A DNA stretch of 54,176 nucleotides from Sphingomonadales bacterium UBA7471 (GTDB lineage: Bacteria > Pseudomonadota > Alphaproteobacteria > Sphingomonadales > Sphingomonadaceae). The position numbers and the translations under genes were made by a program. The DNA is taken from NCBI GenBank assembly GCA_002479765.1, contig DLOZ01000003.1:33735-87910 (forward strand). Direction: 5' to 3'. The notes beneath the pieces are model-generated. The model was given only the letters and a program-made list of their open reading frames with translations, was not told where the DNA came from and did not search any database. Shown piece by piece: positions 34,698 through 42,823 of this stretch (its first letter is position 1; each line of letters begins with the position of its first letter).

Positions 34698-34955
34698 TTA
34701 CTTCGCAGCTTCTTTCGCAGCGTCTGCAGCAGGTGCAGCAGCAGCAGCAGCAGCGTCTGCAGCAGGAGCAGCAGCAGCGTCAGCAGCAGGAGCAGCTTCA
34801 GTTGCAGCAGCATCAGCGCCTTCTACGGCAGCGTCAGCAGCAGGAGCAGCTTCTGTGGTCGCTTCAGTTGCTTCTGTGGTTGCTTCTTCAGCACCTGAGC
34901 AAGCAGCCAAACCGAGCGAAGCGGCAAGAACGAGAGATACAGCAATTTTCTTCAT
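34698..34955 (-). CDS. Small Ala-rich low-complexity lipoprotein
   Basis: An 85-residue lipoprotein: signal peptide MKKIAVSLVLAASLGLAACS with lipobox LAAC, then Glu/Thr-rich and Ala/Pro/Asp-rich repeats (EATTEATEATTEAAPAADAA and on). The mature part holds repeated APAADAA units and is likely extended and disordered. GGGGG lies upstream of the ATG and a strong terminator follows, so it is a monocistronic, probably well-expressed gene. The coding DNA is rich in GCA/GCAGCA runs and could change length by slippage. No function is known to me. Confidence 0.85.
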   Translation of the reverse strand: MKKIAVSLVLAASLGLAACSGAEEATTEATEATTEAAPAADAAVEGADAAATEAAPAADAAAAPAADAAAAAAAPAADAAKEAAK

Positions 34956-35148
34956 ATGGGAAACCCCCTAGCAAAACTTATGAAAACCTGACAGGCACAC
35001 CACAACGAATGCAGTAATGTCTGCGGACAGCCCTGTAGCCCGTTCACAATTCGGTGGCAATGCGCTTTTTTATTCCATTAAGCTTATCGGCTTCAAAATT
35101 TCGGCTAACTCTACCAGAACGGTAGAAAATACGGGGAATTTGAGCCGA

Positions 35149-35177
35149 TTGACTTCATATAAAGATTTCTTTATATG
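35149..35177 (+). promoter_or_regulatory. Promoter of the sahR-metF-metH operon, probably leaderless
   Basis: The -35 is TTGACT (35149-35154), the spacer is 17 bases, and the -10 is TATATG (35172-35177). The expected start of transcription falls 7-9 bases downstream, at or within two bases of the sahR ATG at 35186. No Shine-Dalgarno sequence lies between. This predicts a leaderless mRNA. Most of the spacer and the whole -10 are covered by the palindrome at 35156-35177. Confidence 0.65.
35156..35177. promoter_or_regulatory. Perfect 22-bp palindrome, candidate SahR operator
   Basis: The half-site CATATAAAGA (35156-35165) is repeated in perfect inverted form (35168-35177) around a 2-base TT centre. 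Its position over the spacer and -10 of the promoter, directly before an ArsR-type gene, fits autorepression by steric block. The AT-rich form with ATATAAAGA half-sites resembles the SahR sites described for Proteobacteria, as far as I recall. No second copy was noticed elsewhere in the window. Confidence 0.8.
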
Positions 35178-35185
35178 TCACTATC

Positions 35186-36166
35186 ATGATCAATCTGTTG
35201 AACATTATGCGGGCGTTAGCCGACCCGACCCGGCTTCGAATCGTATTTCTTGCGCTTCGGCTTGAATTGTCGGTGGGCGAGCTGGTGCAGATATTGGATC
35301 AGAGCCAGCCGCGCGTTTCGCGGCATATCCGTATATTGGACGAAGCCGGATTACTGGAGCGCCGCAAAGAAGGGAGCTGGGTTTTCCTGCGGCCGGGCCC
35401 TGTTTTGGAGGACGGACGTCTCACCTCACTGCTGAAACAAGCCGATGTTACCCAGGCGAAGGCATTTCAAAAGGATCTGGCGCGCCTGGACGAGGTTCGC
35501 AACGCGCGTACCAATATGGCGGCAGCCTATTTCGCGGCCCATGCAGAAGAGTGGGATTTCCTCAGATCGCTCCATGTAGCCGATTCGGAAGTTGAGGCGA
35601 AGATTGCGCAGATTTTACACAGTGCGCCTTTGGGCCGCGTATTGGACGTCGGTACAGGAACTGGCCGCATTGTGGAATTGTTCGCGGAGAGCGCAAGCCG
35701 GTTTGTGGCTTTGGACAATAGCCCCGAAATGTTGCGGCTTGCCCGGGCAAAAATAGCGAACTTAAGTGCCGATATCGCAAGCAAGGTCGAGATCAAGCTG
35801 GGCGACTTTAACATGCTCCCCGTGGGCGATGGTGCGTTTGACACCGTCATTTTCCATCAAGTGCTGCATTACGCCCAAGACCCCGAGGCCGTCATTGCCG
35901 AAGCCATCCGGACAGTGGCGGATGATGGACGGCTCGTGATCGTCGACTTCGCCGCCCATGACCATGAAGAACTCCGCACCGTTCATGCCCATGCCCGGCT
36001 TGGCTTTACCGATGAATTTATGCGCAATGCGTTCTCGGCGCATGGCCTGCAGATGGTGCATCAGGCCGCACTTGAGTCCGGTGAGCTCATTGTAAAAGTG
36101 TGGATGGGGCAAAAGCTGTCGTTCGCCACCCCGCATCCAAAAAACAACTTAAGGATTGTTGTATGA
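35186..36166 (+). CDS. sahR: SahR-like ArsR-family regulator with SAM-methyltransferase-fold domain
   Basis: A 326-residue two-domain regulator. Residues 1-85 form an ArsR winged helix (MRALADPTRLRIV, then DQSQPRVSRHIRILDEAGLL). Residues ~110-310 form a class I methyltransferase fold with motif I VLDVGTGTGRIVELF (152-166), ALDNSPEMLRLA and VIFHQVLHYAQDPEAV. SahR is known to sense S-adenosylhomocysteine through this domain and to control methyl-cycle genes. Placement directly ahead of metF and metH supports that identity. There is no ArsR-type metal-binding Cys pattern. Its stop overlaps the metF start (ATGA). Confidence 0.88.
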   Translation: MINLLNIMRALADPTRLRIVFLALRLELSVGELVQILDQSQPRVSRHIRILDEAGLLERRKEGSWVFLRPGPVLEDGRLTSLLKQADVTQAKAFQKDLARLDEVRNARTNMAAAYFAAHAEEWDFLRSLHVADSEVEAKIAQILHSAPLGRVLDVGTGTGRIVELFAESASRFVALDNSPEMLRLARAKIANLSADIASKVEIKLGDFNMLPVGDGAFDTVIFHQVLHYAQDPEAVIAEAIRTVADDGRLVIVDFAAHDHEELRTVHAHARLGFTDEFMRNAFSAHGLQMVHQAALESGELIVKVWMGQKLSFATPHPKNNLRIVV

Positions 36167-37104
36167 TTCTCCCGTTCGACCAGATGCAGGAAGCGAGCCG
36201 GGCGTTGGCCGCGCCTCTTTTTGCCGGCCTTGCCGGTGATTGCGAAATCAGTTTTGAATTCTTCCCGCCCAAAACCGAAAAGATGGAAGAGCAGCTTTGG
36301 GATTCGGTTGTCACGCTCGCGCCGCTTGCCCCACGCTTTGTCTCGGTCACATATGGTGCCGGCGGCACAACGCGTGAGCGGACGCACAACACCGTGGCGC
36401 GCATTGTGCGCGAGACCAATATTCCGGCTGCCGCACATTTAACCTGCGTCGAAGCATCGAAGGGCGAAATTGCCGACGTGGCAAATGCCTATTGGGAAGC
36501 AGGCGTCCGGCACATCGTTGCACTGCGCGGAGATCCACCAAGCTCGGACGGTAAATTTGTTCAGCATCCCGATGGATATGCCAGTGCCGCTGAGTTGGTC
36601 GAAGGACTGCGTAAGCTCCACCCATTCGAGATATCGGTCAGTGCCTATCCCGAAACGCACCCCGAAGCCCTGTCCGCGGCAAGCGATATCGACTTTCTGA
36701 AGCGCAAGCTGGATTCGGGCGCGAGCCGGGCAATCACGCAATTTTTCTTTGAACCCGAAACATTCTTTCGGTTCCGTGACGCTGTCGCTGCCGCAGGTGT
36801 CGATGCCGAAATCGTCCCGGGTATCATGCCGGTTTCAAATTTCGCGGCAATCACCCATATGTCCGCAATGACCGGCACTGCAATTCCCGTGTGGATGGCG
36901 CATTTGTTTGAAGGGTTGGATGACCATCCATCTGCCCGGCAACTTGTCGCAGCCACTGTCGCGGCTGAAATGTGCCGCAGATTATATGCGGGCGGAGTGC
37001 GTGATTTCCATTTCTACACGCTCAACCGGGCCGAGCTGTCTTATGCCATTTGCCATTTGCTTGGAAAGCGACCCGCTGGCGCTGCGCAGGAGCAAGCGGC
37101 ATGA
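36163..37104 (+). CDS. metF: 5,10-methylenetetrahydrofolate reductase
   Basis: A 313-residue flavoprotein that reduces methylene-THF to 5-methyl-THF, the methyl donor for MetH. Motifs: ISFEFFPPKTEKMEEQLWDS, VSVTYGAGGTTRERT, LTCVEASKGEI, HIVALRGDPP and AITQFFFEPETFFRF. The start at 36163 overlaps the sahR stop as ATGA, which implies translational coupling. A longer frame to 36100 only re-reads sahR DNA. The 3' end overlaps metH-1 in the same way. Confidence 0.95.
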   Translation: MILPFDQMQEASRALAAPLFAGLAGDCEISFEFFPPKTEKMEEQLWDSVVTLAPLAPRFVSVTYGAGGTTRERTHNTVARIVRETNIPAAAHLTCVEASKGEIADVANAYWEAGVRHIVALRGDPPSSDGKFVQHPDGYASAAELVEGLRKLHPFEISVSAYPETHPEALSAASDIDFLKRKLDSGASRAITQFFFEPETFFRFRDAVAAAGVDAEIVPGIMPVSNFAAITHMSAMTGTAIPVWMAHLFEGLDDHPSARQLVAATVAAEMCRRLYAGGVRDFHFYTLNRAELSYAICHLLGKRPAGAAQEQAA

Positions 37105-38147
37105 CCCCGCGTGCGGCATTTGTTGCAAGAGCGGCCAAGCAGATCTTGGTCTTCGACGGCGGCTATGGGACAGCCATTCAGGGGTATAAATTATCCGAGG
37201 CGGACTATCGTGGGTCATTGGAACTGACCCACGATCAAAAGGGTAATAACGATCTGCTGTCCATCACACGGCCTGACGTGGTTGGCGCCATCCACAGCGC
37301 TTATCTGGGCGCTGGGGCGGACATGATTGAAACCAACACCTTCAGCGCCACGAAGATCAGCATGGCTGATTATGGCTGCGAACATTTGGTCCAGCAATTG
37401 AACATCGATTCGGCAAAGCTCGCGCGCGCCTGTTGTGACGCCGCAGAAGCAGAAGATGGCAAGCGGCGCTTTGTTGCGGGCTCAATTGGGCCCACGAACA
37501 AGACATTGTCATTGTCGCCAGACGTCAACGACCCCGGCTATCGAGAAATCGACTTTGATTATCTCAAAGGCGTCTATCGCGAACAATGCGACGCGCTTAT
37601 CGAAGGCGGCGTCGATTTCCTGCTGATTGAAACGATTTTCGACACGCTAAACGCCAAATGCGCAGCGATGGCGGCGCAGGAAGCGGCATTGGCATCGGGC
37701 CGGGATGTGCCCTTGATGATATCCATGACGATCACCGATATGGCTGGACGCAATCTGTCGGGACATACGGTTGAGGCATTTTGGGCCGCGATCCGGCACG
37801 TCAAGCCGCTTACCATCGGGTTGAATTGTTCGTTCGGCGCCGATCTGCTGCGCCCGCATTTGGCCGCTTTGTCAAAGCAAGCCGATACGCTTGTGATGGC
37901 CTATCCCAATGCGGGCTTGCCCAATGACCTTGCCGAATATGACGAACTGCCAGAAACGACGGCGCAGCTGATTGGCCAATGGCTGGATGATGGGCTGGTC
38001 AACATCGTCGGCGGTTGTTGCGGCACCACGCCTGCGCATATTGCCGCGATAGCCAAGGCCGTTGAGGGCCGCGCCCCGCGCAGCATCCCGCAGCCACCAC
38101 TGGTCACGCGGCTTGCTGGCCTCGAACCCTTTATTATGGCCGCCTGA
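37101..38147 (+). CDS. metH: Methionine synthase, homocysteine-binding module (split MetH, part 1)
   Basis: A 348-residue stand-alone homocysteine S-methyltransferase domain equal to the N-terminal third of E. coli MetH. Substrate-binding elements include VFDGGYGTAIQGYKL and IETNTFSATKISMADYG. The zinc site is complete: a Cys in IGLNCSFGADLLRP and the pair in IVGGCCGTTPAHIAAIA. The ATG at 37101 overlaps the metF stop (ATGA). The rest of MetH is encoded by the next gene, 25 bases downstream, so the enzyme must assemble from two chains. Confidence 0.93.
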   Translation: MTPRAAFVARAAKQILVFDGGYGTAIQGYKLSEADYRGSLELTHDQKGNNDLLSITRPDVVGAIHSAYLGAGADMIETNTFSATKISMADYGCEHLVQQLNIDSAKLARACCDAAEAEDGKRRFVAGSIGPTNKTLSLSPDVNDPGYREIDFDYLKGVYREQCDALIEGGVDFLLIETIFDTLNAKCAAMAAQEAALASGRDVPLMISMTITDMAGRNLSGHTVEAFWAAIRHVKPLTIGLNCSFGADLLRPHLAALSKQADTLVMAYPNAGLPNDLAEYDELPETTAQLIGQWLDDGLVNIVGGCCGTTPAHIAAIAKAVEGRAPRSIPQPPLVTRLAGLEPFIMAA

Positions 38148-38172
38148 ACTCCTTAAAGCTGAACATAAAAAT

Positions 38173-40791
38173 ATGACATCCTCCTCCTCCCGTTTCGTCA
38201 ACATCGGTGAACGTACGAACGTCACCGGCAGTGCTAAGTTCAAGAAGCTCATTCTGTCCGGCGATTATGAAGCCGCTGTCGAAATCGCGCGTGATCAGGT
38301 CGAAAATGGCGCGCAGATTATCGACATCAATATGGATGAAGGTCTGCTCGACGCGCATGAGGCGATGACCACATTCATCAAACGGATCGCGGCCGAGCCA
38401 GATATTGCGCGCGTACCGTTGATGATCGACAGTTCCAAATGGAGCGTCATTGAGGCGGGGCTGAAATGCGTTTCGGGTAAGCCTATCGTAAATTCGATTT
38501 CGATGAAAGAAGGCGAAGAGGCGTTTTTGCATCACGCGCGGCTGTGCATGGCCTATGGCGCTGCTGTCGTGGTGATGGCGTTCGACGAGACTGGCCAGGC
38601 CGACACCAAAGAGCGCAAGGTCGAAATCTGCAAACGCGCTTATGACTTATTGGTCGGCATTGGTTTTCCGCCCGAAGACATCATTTTCGATCCCAATATT
38701 TTTGCGGTGGCAACGGGGATTGAAGAACATAATAATTACGGCGTCGACTTTATCGAGGCGCTGAAAGAGCTGCGCGTTCTGTGCCCGCATGCGCATTATT
38801 CGGGCGGCCTTTCCAACCTGTCCTTTTCCTTCCGCGGCAACGAGCCTGTGCGCCGCGCAATGCACTCGATCTTCTTATATCATGCGATCCCTGCCGGCCT
38901 CGATATGGCGATCGTTAACGCAGGGCAGTTGGATATCTATGACGATATTGATCCGGAACTGCGGGTGGCGTGCGAAGATGTGATCCTCAACCGCGACCCC
39001 GATGCCACCGAGCGCCTCATCACCTTGGCCGAGAAATATCGCGGAACGGATGTGGCGCAGGAAAAGGCCGAGGCCGAATGGCGCGGCTGGGACGTTGAAA
39101 AGCGGCTTGAGCATGCCTTGGTCAAGGGCATTGATGTGCATATCGTCGATGACACAGAAGAGGCGCGGTTGGCGATCAAGGCGGCTGGTGGCAGGCCAAT
39201 TGAGGTAATCGAAGGCCCGTTGATGGACGGCATGAATGTCGTTGGCGACCTGTTCGGGTCGGGGAAAATGTTCCTGCCGCAGGTCGTGAAATCGGCGCGC
39301 GTTATGAAAAAAGCCGTCGCGCATCTGTTCCCTTATATCGAGGCCGAGAAAGAAGTCGGCGCGAAGGGTAAGGGCAAAATCATCATGGCGACCGTCAAGG
39401 GCGACGTGCATGATATAGGCAAGAATATCGTTGGCGTTGTGCTGCAATGTAATGGCTTCGAGATTGTCGATCTGGGCGTGATGGTCCCGTGGCAAGACAT
39501 ATTGAAAGCGGCGGTCGAGCATGATGCCGACATGATCGGGCTATCGGGCCTGATCACACCTTCGTTGGACGAGATGGTCACCGTCGCTGAAGAAATGCAG
39601 AAGGCCGGCATGACGATGCCGTTGATGATCGGCGGCGCGACCACGTCCAAAACGCATACGGCGTTGCGGATTGAGCCTGTCTATTCGGGTCCCGTTATTC
39701 ATGTGCTCGATGCTTCGCGCGCTGTCGGTGTTGCGGGCACATTGGTCAGCGATACTATGGCCGAAAAGTTCGTCGCGGACACCCGCGCCGAATATAGCCA
39801 CATCCGCGATGCCCGTGCGGGCAAGACCGCAAAGCCATTGGCTTCGCTCGACGAAGCCCGCGCCAATGCGTTCGAGATGGACGAGGCGTTAAAGCCCGCG
39901 CCGCCATTACAGCCTGGCGTGCATGTCTATGATGACTGGGACCTTGCCGATCTGCGCAATTATATCGATTGGACGCCGTTTTTCCGCGCATGGGAATTGC
40001 ACGGCAATTACCCCGATATTCTGACCGACGAAGTCGTTGGCGAAAGCGCCACCAGCCTGTTTGCCGATGCCAATGCGATGCTCGATAAAATCATCAGCGA
40101 AAAATGGCTCCGCGCCAAGGGCGTTGCGGGCCTATGGCCATGCTGGCGCGATGGCGATGATGTGGTGGTCTATTGCGAACAGACCGAAGCCCATATCCGC
40201 CTGCCGTTCCTGCGGCAGCAAATCGCCAAGCGCGAAGGCAAAGCGAACATGTGTCTGGCCGATTTCATCAGCCGCGATGGCGACTGGATTGGCGGCTTTG
40301 CTGTCACCACTGGCCATGGCATCGGCACGCATTTGGCGCAGTTCAAAGCCAATATCGATGATTATTCCGACATCATGTTGAAAGCGCTGGCCGACCGTCT
40401 GGCCGAAGCTTTTGCCGAGCGGATGCACGAGCATGTCCGCACAACATTATGGGGTTATGCGCCCGACGAGCAATTCACGATAGAGGCGCTGAACCGTGAA
40501 GAATATCGCGGCATCCGGCCCGCGCCGGGTTACCCCGCATGTCCGGACCACAGCCTGAAGCCGATATTATTCGACCTGCTGGATGCCACCCAGAAAACGG
40601 GTATCACCTTGACCGAAAGCTTTGCGATGTTGCCCACCGCCGCGGTCAGCGGCTTTTATTTCGGGCACCCCCAAGCCGAATATTTTGGTGTTGCGCGCAT
40701 TGGCGAAGATCAGGTTGCGGACTATGCCGCACGGCGCGCACTCGATTTGGATCGGGCGCGGCAGTATCTGCGGCCGAACCTTAACGAATGA
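38173..40791 (+). CDS. metH: Methionine synthase, pterin/cobalamin/activation modules (split MetH, part 2)
   Basis: An 872-residue protein with the last three MetH modules. The methyl-THF (pterin-binding) domain opens with FVNIGERTNVTGSAKFKKLI. The cobalamin domain has the DxHxxG lower-ligand motif in GDVHDIGKNIVGVVLQCNGF and the matching GLSGLITPSLDEMV. The C-terminal SAM-dependent reactivation domain has RPAPGYPACPDHSLK. The start at 38173 matches the domain border; upstream frame sequence re-reads part 1. Only a weak ribosome site (CTTAAAG) precedes it. Needs B12 and the part 1 protein. Confidence 0.95.
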   Translation: MTSSSSRFVNIGERTNVTGSAKFKKLILSGDYEAAVEIARDQVENGAQIIDINMDEGLLDAHEAMTTFIKRIAAEPDIARVPLMIDSSKWSVIEAGLKCVSGKPIVNSISMKEGEEAFLHHARLCMAYGAAVVVMAFDETGQADTKERKVEICKRAYDLLVGIGFPPEDIIFDPNIFAVATGIEEHNNYGVDFIEALKELRVLCPHAHYSGGLSNLSFSFRGNEPVRRAMHSIFLYHAIPAGLDMAIVNAGQLDIYDDIDPELRVACEDVILNRDPDATERLITLAEKYRGTDVAQEKAEAEWRGWDVEKRLEHALVKGIDVHIVDDTEEARLAIKAAGGRPIEVIEGPLMDGMNVVGDLFGSGKMFLPQVVKSARVMKKAVAHLFPYIEAEKEVGAKGKGKIIMATVKGDVHDIGKNIVGVVLQCNGFEIVDLGVMVPWQDILKAAVEHDADMIGLSGLITPSLDEMVTVAEEMQKAGMTMPLMIGGATTSKTHTALRIEPVYSGPVIHVLDASRAVGVAGTLVSDTMAEKFVADTRAEYSHIRDARAGKTAKPLASLDEARANAFEMDEALKPAPPLQPGVHVYDDWDLADLRNYIDWTPFFRAWELHGNYPDILTDEVVGESATSLFADANAMLDKIISEKWLRAKGVAGLWPCWRDGDDVVVYCEQTEAHIRLPFLRQQIAKREGKANMCLADFISRDGDWIGGFAVTTGHGIGTHLAQFKANIDDYSDIMLKALADRLAEAFAERMHEHVRTTLWGYAPDEQFTIEALNREEYRGIRPAPGYPACPDHSLKPILFDLLDATQKTGITLTESFAMLPTAAVSGFYFGHPQAEYFGVARIGEDQVADYAARRALDLDRARQYLRPNLNE

Positions 40792-40811
40792 TCTGGGCTA
40801 GGCCAGATTTT
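40791..40811 (+). terminator. Possible terminator at the end of the met operon
   Basis: ATCTGG (40791-40796) pairs with CCAGAT (40803-40808) around a 6-base loop, followed by TTTTA. The stem begins inside the metH stop codon. It is short but perfect. Confidence 0.5.
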
Positions 40812-40853
40812 ACGGACGAATGCCCATGAAGAAAACTGCGCTCTTCGTCCTGA

Positions 40854-40915
40854 CCCTAAGGCGACAAAAGCAACGTGGGGCAACGTTTTTACTGTCTGCT
40901 TTGTCGCTTTAAGGG
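40854..40915. repeat. Long imperfect inverted repeat in the metH-HerA intergenic region
   Basis: Nineteen-base arms (40854-40872 and 40897-40915) start CCCTAAGGCGACAAA and end TTTGTCGCTTTAAGGG, pairing with small slips. Between them an inner AACGT-N6-ACGTT hairpin can form. There is no T-tract directly after either arm. It may be an RNA structure or a decayed mobile repeat. The 264-base gap holding it has no convincing gene; a 28-codon frame from 40827 runs through the repeat and is not credible. Confidence 0.6.
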
Positions 40916-41055
40916 TGAACGCGGTTCTGACTTATTTCTGCTGGTCTCAACATTGAGAAAGAGCCGTGCGCGCGCTTTTGCGGGCGCGCAGCGATATTCT
41001 CAAAGCCAATCCTACATTGCAAGCGTGGAGATGTGTCCAGCCCGTGCCGTGGCCA

Positions 41056-42726
41056 TTACCGTCCCTGCGCACGCCACCTGCGCACGACGCGGTCCAATAT
41101 TTCGGCTTCGCCGCCTGTTTCCAGCCAAAGCTGGCTGAACAGCGGGTCTTCGGATGCGGGGCGTTTTTCCGCTTCCAAATGATCGAGCGACACGCGGATG
41201 GGAATGCTGACACCTTCGCCGCAGACAATGCATTCGCGGTTGCGCAAGGCAGGGACGGCATCCAGGAAGCCGCGCGCCCCTTCGGGCATGGCGGCGCGGA
41301 CAAATGCCTGATCGCGTTCATTGTTCAATCGCATCGAAATGATCGTGCCGCATTGCGACAGCACGCCTTCGGCCAAATCGGACGGACGCTGCGTAATCAG
41401 GCCAAGCGACACGCCATATTTACGCCCCTCCTTGGCAATGCGTTCAAGGATGGAGCGCACCGCGCTGTCTTTGGAAACGCGATCCGACGGAATATAGCGA
41501 TGGGCCTCTTCGCAGATGAGCAGGATGGGGCGCTGCGCTTCGTTGCGCGACCAGATGGCATAGTCAAACACCAGACGCGACAGCACCGCGACAACGGTCG
41601 ACGTGATGTCGGAAGGGACGCCCGACACATCGATAATCGAAATCGGTTTGCCATGGGATGGCAGACGGAAAATCTTGCCGACAAAATCGGCCATGGTGTC
41701 GCCCACCAGCAGGCCCGAAAACATGAAATTATAGCGCGGGTCGGCTTTCAGCTCGTCAATTTTGCTCTTCAACCGCATGAACGGCGCGGATGACGTTGCC
41801 TTGTCGAGCTTGCCCATTTCATTCTGGATGATGTTGGTCAGGTCAGACAATAAATAAGGGATTGGCGCATCAACCGTCAGCTTGCCAATCGTTTCGGCAA
41901 TCCGGTTTTTGGCCCGCGCCTGCAGCAGGCAGCGGGCGAGAATGTCTGAGTCAATTTGCCGGTCGTCGCCGGTGGAGGTGACGAACACTTCGCAATGTTC
42001 GGCAAAGTTCATCATCCAATAGGGCATGGCCAGATTGTTCACGTCGAACAACGCGCCATTTTGTTTGAACGCCGCACTATATTCGCCATGGGGGTCAATC
42101 ATGACAATATGGCCGTCAGGGGCGATATCGCACATTTTATGCACGATGAGAGCCGCGCAGGTGGATTTGCCGGTACCCGTTGAACCCACGAGCGCGAAAT
42201 GCTTGCCGAGCAGCGCGTCGACATATAGCGCGCCGCGAATATCCTTGGTTGGGACAACGGTGCCAATTTCAACATGTGCGCGTGCATCGGTGGCATAGAC
42301 TTGCGTCATGTCCGCGCTCGACACCGCATAGACCTCGCTTCCGGGGATTGGATAACGCGTGACCCCGCGTCGGAAATTGGAGATTTTGCCAGTCAGGCGG
42401 TCTTCGTCGCCTTCGCCCAGAAAGTCGACCTGCGCCATAATGACTCCATGGTCGCGGTCATGCATGCGCTGTGTGCGGATACTGGCGAGCAGCCAACCAT
42501 GGCCAATGCGAATCTTGATTTGGCTGCCCACTTGTCCGGCCATCGCAATGCTGGGATCGGCATGTGACATCAGCTGGGTCAATATGCTGGCATCAAGGGT
42601 GATTTGAGAACTGGATCCGGCAATGTCCATAACAAAGCCGATATGGTGCAGCGCAGCTGTCGCTGCGGCTTGTCCCTGCGCACCGGGTTCTGCGGACGTA
42701 AACTGCCGATGCCCTGTCATATCCAT
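41056..42726 (-). CDS. HerA/DUF87-type ATPase
   Basis: A 556-residue P-loop ATPase of the HerA/FtsK superfamily. Residues ~1-150 form a beta-rich HAS-barrel-like domain (GQVGSQIKIRIGHGWLLASI). Walker A is ALVGSTGTGKSTCAALIVHK, a Walker B-like stretch is PILLICEEAHRYIPSD, and the sensor LITQRPSDLAEGVLSQCGTI is typical. Archaeal HerA works with NurA in end resection, and bacterial members also occur in defence systems with Sir2 or NurA-like partners. No such partner gene is adjacent here. The start is uncertain (42726 or an in-frame ATG at 42630); neither has a good ribosome site. Confidence 0.86.
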   Translation of the reverse strand: MDMTGHRQFTSAEPGAQGQAAATAALHHIGFVMDIAGSSSQITLDASILTQLMSHADPSIAMAGQVGSQIKIRIGHGWLLASIRTQRMHDRDHGVIMAQVDFLGEGDEDRLTGKISNFRRGVTRYPIPGSEVYAVSSADMTQVYATDARAHVEIGTVVPTKDIRGALYVDALLGKHFALVGSTGTGKSTCAALIVHKMCDIAPDGHIVMIDPHGEYSAAFKQNGALFDVNNLAMPYWMMNFAEHCEVFVTSTGDDRQIDSDILARCLLQARAKNRIAETIGKLTVDAPIPYLLSDLTNIIQNEMGKLDKATSSAPFMRLKSKIDELKADPRYNFMFSGLLVGDTMADFVGKIFRLPSHGKPISIIDVSGVPSDITSTVVAVLSRLVFDYAIWSRNEAQRPILLICEEAHRYIPSDRVSKDSAVRSILERIAKEGRKYGVSLGLITQRPSDLAEGVLSQCGTIISMRLNNERDQAFVRAAMPEGARGFLDAVPALRNRECIVCGEGVSIPIRVSLDHLEAEKRPASEDPLFSQLWLETGGEAEILDRVVRRWRAQGR

Positions 42727-42774
42727 CGTTCAACTGCCTTTGATGTAAGGAAGCGACCAGCGATAGGGACAGAA

Positions 42775-42792
42775 GGTAAAGATATATTTACC
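42775..42792. promoter_or_regulatory. Inverted repeat upstream of the HerA-like gene
   Basis: GGTAAA and TTTACC flank a 6-base GATATA centre, about 50 bases before the ATPase start codon. It could be an operator; no regulator is evident. Confidence 0.3.
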
Positions 42793-42823
42793 ATGGGGAT
42801 GGAAATGGCCCCGTTAGCCCCGT

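Noticed and set aside
34582..34971. Long plus-strand frames of Gln- or Ala-rich sequence opposite the Ala-rich lipoprotein
   Set aside because: They are mirror images of the GCA repeats in the lipoprotein gene, which has a lipobox, a ribosome site and a terminator on the minus strand.
35041..35148. A riboswitch (SAM or SAH type) ahead of the methionine operon
   Set aside because: The promoter points directly at the start codon, leaving no leader RNA, and no conserved riboswitch core was seen.
40827..40913. A 28-codon frame starting MKKTALFVLTL after metH
   Set aside because: The start looks like a signal peptide, but the frame runs through the inverted repeat and lacks a ribosome site.
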